From positions 1 to 11,296 of the forward strand of contig CAAERF010000617.1 of NCBI GenBank assembly GCA_900758315.1: 11,296 bases of DNA, given 5' to 3'. A model generated the notes under the pieces. That model searched no databases. It had not been told where the DNA came from and was given only the letters and a program-made list of their open reading frames with translations. Both the position numbers and the translations under genes were made by a program. Positions 7,520 through 11,296 of the stretch are shown in pieces. The stretch is from an uncultured Oscillospiraceae bacterium (GTDB lineage: Bacteria; Bacillota; Clostridia; Oscillospirales; Oscillospiraceae). Position 1 is the first letter of the stretch. Each line of letters begins with the position of its first letter.

Positions 7520-8101
7520 TTATCGCTGATAGATCACCTGATCAACCAGGCCGTAATCCTTTGCTTCTTCCGCGGAAAACCAATGATCGCGCTCGGTATC
7601 ACGCTTGATTTCCTCTACCGTTTTTCCGGTATTCTCCGCCAGCATGCGATTCATCCGCTCTTTGATCTTCAGGAACCGCTCCACATCGATTTCCATGTCG
7701 GTCACTTTGCCCTGGGTTCCTGCGGCAGGCTGATGGATCATGATCTCCGCGTTGGGCAGTGCAATCCGCTTGCCTTTTGCGCCGGAGGAGAGCAGGAACG
7801 CTCCCATGCTGGCAGCCATGCCGATGCAGATGGTAGACACGTCCGCTTTGATATACTGCATGGTGTCGTAGATGGCCATGCCTGCGGTGACAGCACCGCC
7901 CGGGCTGTTAATGTAGAGCTGAATGTCCTTGTCCGGATCCTGGGCCTCCAGGTAGAGCAGCTGTGCCACTACGATAGAGGCATTTGCGTCATTGATTTCC
8001 TCAGAGAGGATGATGATGCGGTCATTTAACAGACGGGAGAAAATGTCATACGAACGTTCGCCCCGATTGGTTTGTTCCACTACATATGGTACTAGGCTCA
8101 T
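7520..8101 (-). CDS. clpP: ATP-dependent Clp protease proteolytic subunit ClpP
   Basis: ClpP is a serine protease that forms the tetradecameric chamber of ClpXP and ClpCP. The 193-residue sequence matches the normal length and carries the full triad: Ser98 in GMAASMGA, His123 in MIHQP and Asp172 in TERDHWF. The oxyanion-region segment INSPGG is at 64-69. The short N-terminus [19 protein letters not shown] is typical of Firmicute ClpP, which needs little or no propeptide removal. AAAGGAG lies 7 bases upstream of the ATG. The gene lies between tig (78-base gap) and clpX (67-base gap), an arrangement also known from proteobacteria and many clostridia, whereas B. subtilis keeps clpP elsewhere. 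Co-expression with its unfoldase partner is likely. Confidence 0.98.
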   Translation of the reverse strand: MSLVPYVVEQTNRGERSYDIFSRLLNDRIIILSEEINDANASIVVAQLLYLEAQDPDKDIQLYINSPGGAVTAGMAIYDTMQYIKADVSTICIGMAASMGAFLLSSGAKGKRIALPNAEIMIHQPAAGTQGKVTDMEIDVERFLKIKERMNRMLAENTGKTVEEIKRDTERDHWFSAEEAKDYGLVDQVIYQR

Positions 8102-8179
8102 AATGAAACTCCTTTGTTTTGCTTTGATATTGGACCTTGATACCCCATCATATCCAACACCGGAACCTTTTATACGGAA

Positions 8180-9511
8180 TTACTCAGCTTCTTCCGGAGC
8201 AGCCTCTCCCTCAGGAGCAGCTTCTTTTTCAGGAGCGGGACCACGGACAGCAGAGTCATAGACTACCTGTGCAGCCTTGTCCATACGAGCGCCAATTTCC
8301 AGGCTCTCTGCGGGCAGAGCAGACTTCATCTCTTCTGCGGTCATGCCGTACAGCTTGCCGGTCTTTTCTGCGTACTTGTCGATGTCCTCGTCGTTCACTT
8401 CGATGGATTCCTGACGGATAATGGCTTCCAGAATCAGCTCGTTCTTGATCACGTGAATGGCTTCGTCTCTCAGACCCTCTTTGAACTCATCCATGGTAGT
8501 GCCCATGATCTTGACGTACTGATCCAAGGACATGCCGTTGCCCATGAGCTGACCGTTGTAGTTGTCCACCAGACGGTCCCGTTCATACTCGATCATGGCT
8601 TCCGGAACGTCGATTTCGGTCTCCTTGATCAGCTGATCCATAACGGCGCGCTCAAAGTCCTTCTGTGCATCCGCTTCCTTGTCGTCGCGGCACTGCTTGC
8701 TCAGGAACTCCTTCAGCTCGTCCAGGGTCTCGAACTCACTGACATCCTTTGCGAACTCGTCGTCCAGCTCCGGCTTCTTGACGTACTTGACGGAGTTCAT
8801 GTGAACTTTGAACTGCACTTCCTGACCGGCCAGATCCTTGCTGCTGTAATCCTCCGGGAAGGTGATGTTGAAGACCTTCTCCTCGCCGGCGCTGACGCCG
8901 ATCAGCTCTTCCTCAAAGCCGGGGATAAAGGACAGGGAGCCCAGAACCAGGTCAAAGTCCTGACCAGAGCCGCCGGGGAAGGGTTCGCCGTCCTTGTAGC
9001 CGATGAAGTCGATGTTGACGGTATCATTAAACTCTGCCGGGCGGCCTGCCTCGACAGCAGTCTTAGCGCGGCTGACATAGGGAGTCATAGCCAGTTCGAT
9101 ATCCTTTTCAGTTACTTCAACCTCGGGATAGGGAGCGACGATGCCCTTGTAATTTTCCACCGTGATCTCCGGTTTTTCTGCCAGTTCAGCGGTCAGCACC
9201 AGGCCATCCGGGCCGGCAGACACAACATTCATTTTAGGATAGCTGGCAACAGCGATATCCTCTTCCTTGATCGCCTCATCCAGCGCATCGGGATAGATAT
9301 CGTTAATGGCCTCTTCGTAGAACAGGTCGGCGCCATACATCTTTTCGATCAGCTTACGGGGTGCTTTGCCCTTGCGGAAACCGGCGATATAGATCTGATT
9401 CTTGTTCTTGCGATAAACCTTTTCCACTGCCGCGTCAAAGTCTTCCGCGCTGAACTCGAGGGTCAGCTTCACCATATTATTTTCCTGTCTCTCTACGTTT
9501 TTCAAGCTCAT
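8180..9511 (-). CDS. tig: Trigger factor, ribosome-associated chaperone and peptidyl-prolyl isomerase
   Basis: Trigger factor binds the ribosome exit tunnel and shields nascent chains. The 443-residue protein has the ribosome-binding N domain with signature GFRKGKAP at 44-51, an FKBP-like isomerase domain (about 160-240), and the helical C-terminal chaperone domain. The start MSLKNVERQEN matches clostridial trigger factors and follows a strong AGGAGG by 9 bases; the internal Met13 would remove part of the ribosome-binding domain. The last 20 residues (424-443) are a low-complexity Ala/Pro/Glu tail containing EKEAAPE and GEAAPEE, absent from E. coli trigger factor. It is probably the first gene of tig-clpP-clpX, with a promoter in the AT-rich region upstream. 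Confidence 0.97.
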   Translation of the reverse strand: MSLKNVERQENNMVKLTLEFSAEDFDAAVEKVYRKNKNQIYIAGFRKGKAPRKLIEKMYGADLFYEEAINDIYPDALDEAIKEEDIAVASYPKMNVVSAGPDGLVLTAELAEKPEITVENYKGIVAPYPEVEVTEKDIELAMTPYVSRAKTAVEAGRPAEFNDTVNIDFIGYKDGEPFPGGSGQDFDLVLGSLSFIPGFEEELIGVSAGEEKVFNITFPEDYSSKDLAGQEVQFKVHMNSVKYVKKPELDDEFAKDVSEFETLDELKEFLSKQCRDDKEADAQKDFERAVMDQLIKETEIDVPEAMIEYERDRLVDNYNGQLMGNGMSLDQYVKIMGTTMDEFKEGLRDEAIHVIKNELILEAIIRQESIEVNDEDIDKYAEKTGKLYGMTAEEMKSALPAESLEIGARMDKAAQVVYDSAVRGPAPEKEAAPEGEAAPEEAE

Positions 9512-9543
9512 GGGTTATTTCCTCCTAAAAATTTGTCCGCCGC

Positions 9544-9557
9544 ATTGGATCTCCAAT
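9544..9557. repeat. Small palindrome in the tig leader
   Basis: ATTGGA and TCCAAT are separated by two bases, giving a 14-base inverted repeat between the putative tig -10 box and its ribosome binding site. It could be an operator or a tiny hairpin. It matches neither the CtsR heptad repeat nor CIRCE. Function unknown; chance is possible. Confidence 0.35.
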
Positions 9558-9581
9558 TCACATCCCCTGCATGGACAGATC

Positions 9582-9607
9582 ATTATAATACGATAGCAAT
9601 CACGCAA
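9582..9607 (-). promoter_or_regulatory. Candidate sigma-A promoter for tig-clpP-clpX
   Basis: A perfect TATAAT -10 box lies at 9587-9582 on the minus strand, about 70 bases before the tig start. The best upstream hexamer, TTGCGT (9607-9602), is 14 bases away, shorter than the usual 17, so the -35 is weak. The box lies in an AT-rich stretch (33 G/C among bases 9581-9700), which stands out from the surrounding GC-rich genes. Confidence 0.55.
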
Positions 9608-9646
9608 GCTTCTGTTTTGAATTTTTTGAGAGTCCTGCGATTTTTT

Positions 9647-9675
9647 ATTCTAACAGATATAGAAAATTATTTCTA
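9647..9675 (-). promoter_or_regulatory. Second, weaker candidate promoter upstream of tig
   Basis: On the minus strand TAGAAT (9652-9647) is preceded by TGT, an extended -10 pattern, and by TAGAAA (9675-9670) at a 17-base spacing. It matches consensus at 5/6 and 4/6 positions. In such AT-rich DNA chance matches are common, so this is tentative. Confidence 0.3.
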
Positions 9676-9697
9676 CACCTATTTCAAAAATTTTTAC

Positions 9698-10384
9698 TCA
9701 ATCTAAAATTTTCTTTGGCACAAAGCCCAAATGGTCTGCGGAAACCAGCGTAAATTCCGTCTCCTTCCGTTTTCCCTCGATCGCCAGGCGCATACTGTGG
9801 CCGTGAAGGTGTCCGTAACAGCACTGTTTTACCTGATAACGCTCCAGCAGCTCCAGAATCCCCGGGCACTGGTATCCCTGATAGATGGGCGGATAGTGCA
9901 GGAAGCAGTATTTTTCCCGGTCTCCCGCCGCCTTCAGCGACGTCTCCAGGCGAATCATCTCCCTGCGCAGCATCTTTTCATTGTGGCCCTTTTTCTCCTC
10001 GTCCAGAAACCAGCCTCTGGTACCGCAGAGGGCTACCTCACCGTAAAACAGACAGTTGTTGTGCAGCAGTGAGAAGCTGGAAAATCCCCGCTCCTCAAAA
10101 AAGCGCGTCATCTTGGTCGTGGTCTCCCACCAGTAGTCGTGGTTTCCCTTCAGCAGAATTTTCCGGCCCGGCAGAGCGTGCAGAAAGGCGAAATCCGGCT
10201 CTGCCTCCTGCAGGGACATGCCCCAGGACAGGTCCCCGCACAGGACCACCGTATCCTCCTCCCGGACCACGGAAAATCCTTCCTTCAGTTTATCCACATA
10301 GCCGACCCACGCGCCGCCAAACACATCCATCGGCTTCGCGCTGCCCAGGGAAAGATGGGGATCCCCCAATGCAAACAGCGCCAT
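9698..10384 (-). CDS. Calcineurin-like metallophosphoesterase, function unknown
   Basis: The 228-residue protein is a cytoplasmic member of the calcineurin-like phosphoesterase superfamily, which uses two metal ions. The ordered metal-binding motifs are all present: GDPH with Asp8 and His10, GDLSW with Asp51, GNHDYWW with Asn81 and His82, His163 in FLHYPP, and GHLHGH with His192 and His194. It resembles a group of conserved bacterial predicted phosphohydrolases with no established substrate; catalytic activity is likely but the target (nucleotide, phospholipid, protein or RNA) is unknown. AGGAGA is 6 bases before the ATG, and the gene starts 15 bases after the thrC stop, suggesting co-transcription with thrC. 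No signal peptide or membrane segment is seen. No clear hairpin terminator follows it; only an AT-rich stretch with the palindrome AAAAATTTTT (9686-9695) is visible. Confidence 0.9.
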   Translation of the reverse strand: MALFALGDPHLSLGSAKPMDVFGGAWVGYVDKLKEGFSVVREEDTVVLCGDLSWGMSLQEAEPDFAFLHALPGRKILLKGNHDYWWETTTKMTRFFEERGFSSFSLLHNNCLFYGEVALCGTRGWFLDEEKKGHNEKMLRREMIRLETSLKAAGDREKYCFLHYPPIYQGYQCPGILELLERYQVKQCCYGHLHGHSMRLAIEGKRKETEFTLVSADHLGFVPKKILD

Positions 10385-10399
10385 AGAAATTCTCCTGTC

Positions 10400-11296
10400 T
10401 TATTTCAGAAAATCGGTGACAACCGACTGCATCTGTTCCTTCTCGGTCCAGCCGTCGAAGCGCACCTTCTTGTCCTTCAGCGTGGCCAGAGGCTGCGGAG
10501 CCTTCACGCCGGTCACCTGCTCCAGCTGGTCCAGCAGCGCGGTGCCGGACGCCTTGTCGCTGACCTTCAGGGCGTCCAGAACGGCGTCACAGAACTTGAA
10601 GGGGCTGGCAGTAGACGCCACCACCGTCTTGGTCATATCTCCGGTCTTTTTCCGGTACTGATCCAGCACGTGGAAGGCCACGGCGGTGTGAGTGTCAATC
10701 AGGTAGCCATACTGTTCCTGCATGCCGGCGATGGTCTGCTCCGTATCTGCCTCCGAGGAGAATCCGCCGGTGAACACGGCCTGAATCTTCTCCCGGATGG
10801 GATCGCTGACCCGATAGCAGCCCTTTTCATTCAGCTGCTTCATATAATCCGCCACCAGCTGATCGTCGCCGTCGGAGAGCAGGAAGAGCAGCCGCTCCAG
10901 ATTGCTGGAGATCAGAATATCCATCGAGGGCGACACTGTCGTGTAGAAGGGACGGTTGCGGTCATACTGACCGGTTGCGATAAAGTCCGTGAGCACGTTG
11001 TTGCTGTTGGAGGCACAGATCAGCCGCTGAATGGGCAGGCCCATCTCCTTGGCGTAGAAGGCCGCCAGAATGTTGCCGAAGTTGCCGGTGGGCACGCAGA
11101 CATTGATGGGATCGCCCACGGTAATGGCGCCCTCTTTGAGCAGGTCGCAGTAGGCGGAGATGTAGTACACCACCTGAGGCAGCACCCGGCCCCAGTTGAT
11201 GGAGTTGGCGCTGGAGAGGAAGTAACCCCGCTGTGCCAGCTCTTCCCGCAGCTCCGGGTCGGAGAATAGGGTCTTTACGCCGGTCTGGGCGTCGTC
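10400..11296 (-). CDS. thrC: Threonine synthase, C-terminal part (5' end outside window)
   Basis: ThrC converts O-phosphohomoserine to threonine with pyridoxal phosphate. The frame stays open to the window edge at 11296, so the start is outside; 298 residues are present of an expected ~490, and the PLP-binding lysine lies in the missing part. Seen are SSANSINWGRVLPQVVYY, typical of the E. coli/yeast-like ThrC group, then VCVPTGNFGNILA, the glycine-rich phosphate-binding loop, and ASNSNNVLTDF. The GTG at 11185 lies inside the conserved SINWGRVLPQ segment and is not the start. With asd and dapA/B at the other end of the window, both the threonine and lysine branches of the aspartate pathway are nearby, though on opposite strands. 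The phosphoesterase gene follows after 15 bases. Confidence 0.96.
   Translation of the reverse strand, partial: DDAQTGVKTLFSDPELREELAQRGYFLSSANSINWGRVLPQVVYYISAYCDLLKEGAITVGDPINVCVPTGNFGNILAAFYAKEMGLPIQRLICASNSNNVLTDFIATGQYDRNRPFYTTVSPSMDILISSNLERLLFLLSDGDDQLVADYMKQLNEKGCYRVSDPIREKIQAVFTGGFSSEADTEQTIAGMQEQYGYLIDTHTAVAFHVLDQYRKKTGDMTKTVVASTASPFKFCDAVLDALKVSDKASGTALLDQLEQVTGVKAPQPLATLKDKKVRFDGWTEKEQMQSVVTDFLK

Noticed and set aside
8130..8157. Interrupted stem (TTGGA/TCCAA with inner TGAT/ATCA) in the tig-clpP gap
   Set aside because: Only five plus four pairs with unpaired bases between, no T-run; too weak to call as a terminator or regulatory RNA.
9512..9697. Possible small gene or small RNA in the longest gap
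   Set aside because: No open frame with a credible ribosome binding site and no GC-rich structure followed by a T-run were seen; the stretch reads best as a promoter region.
1..11296. Mobile element, defence system or novel multi-gene system
   Set aside because: All genes belong to housekeeping families in conserved order, with no transposase, integrase, direct-repeat array, toxin-antitoxin pair or obvious composition shift apart from the short AT-rich promoter gap.

Overview
The window looks like ordinary chromosomal DNA of a GC-rich Firmicute, most likely a gut clostridium of the Oscillospiraceae/Ruminococcaceae type. This inference rests on AGGAGG-like ribosome binding sites, the protein families, the gene order thrC / phosphoesterase / tig-clpP-clpX-lon-engB, and avoidance of TTA, CTA and TCA codons. 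No tRNA, rRNA, CRISPR array, insertion sequence, phage gene or defence gene was seen. No stretch longer than about 190 bases lacks a gene.

The left third (1-2921, + strand) is an aspartate-family biosynthesis cluster: the 3' part of asd (aspartate-semialdehyde dehydrogenase), dapA (dihydrodipicolinate synthase), dapB (dihydrodipicolinate reductase) and a small protein made only of two ACT domains resembling the regulatory end of aspartokinase. Asd makes aspartate semialdehyde, and DapA and DapB turn it into tetrahydrodipicolinate for lysine and peptidoglycan. The ACT protein is a plausible feedback sensor. Two stem-loops at 2938-3017 close this cluster.

The rest (3031-11296, - strand) runs convergently toward it. 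In transcription order it holds thrC (threonine synthase, 5' end outside the window), a calcineurin-like metallophosphoesterase, an AT-rich promoter-like gap, tig (trigger factor), clpP, clpX, a terminator-like hairpin, lon and engB. This is a protein-folding and proteolysis block: trigger factor meets nascent chains, ClpXP and Lon degrade damaged or regulatory proteins, and EngB assists 50S assembly. The clpX-lon hairpin suggests two expression units, tig-clpP-clpX and lon-engB.

The genes are well-known families. The least routine items are the stand-alone tandem ACT protein, the terminator-like hairpin between clpX and lon, the AT-rich island before tig that lacks obvious CtsR or CIRCE operators, and the poorly characterised phosphoesterase. 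I did not find a convincing new multi-gene system.
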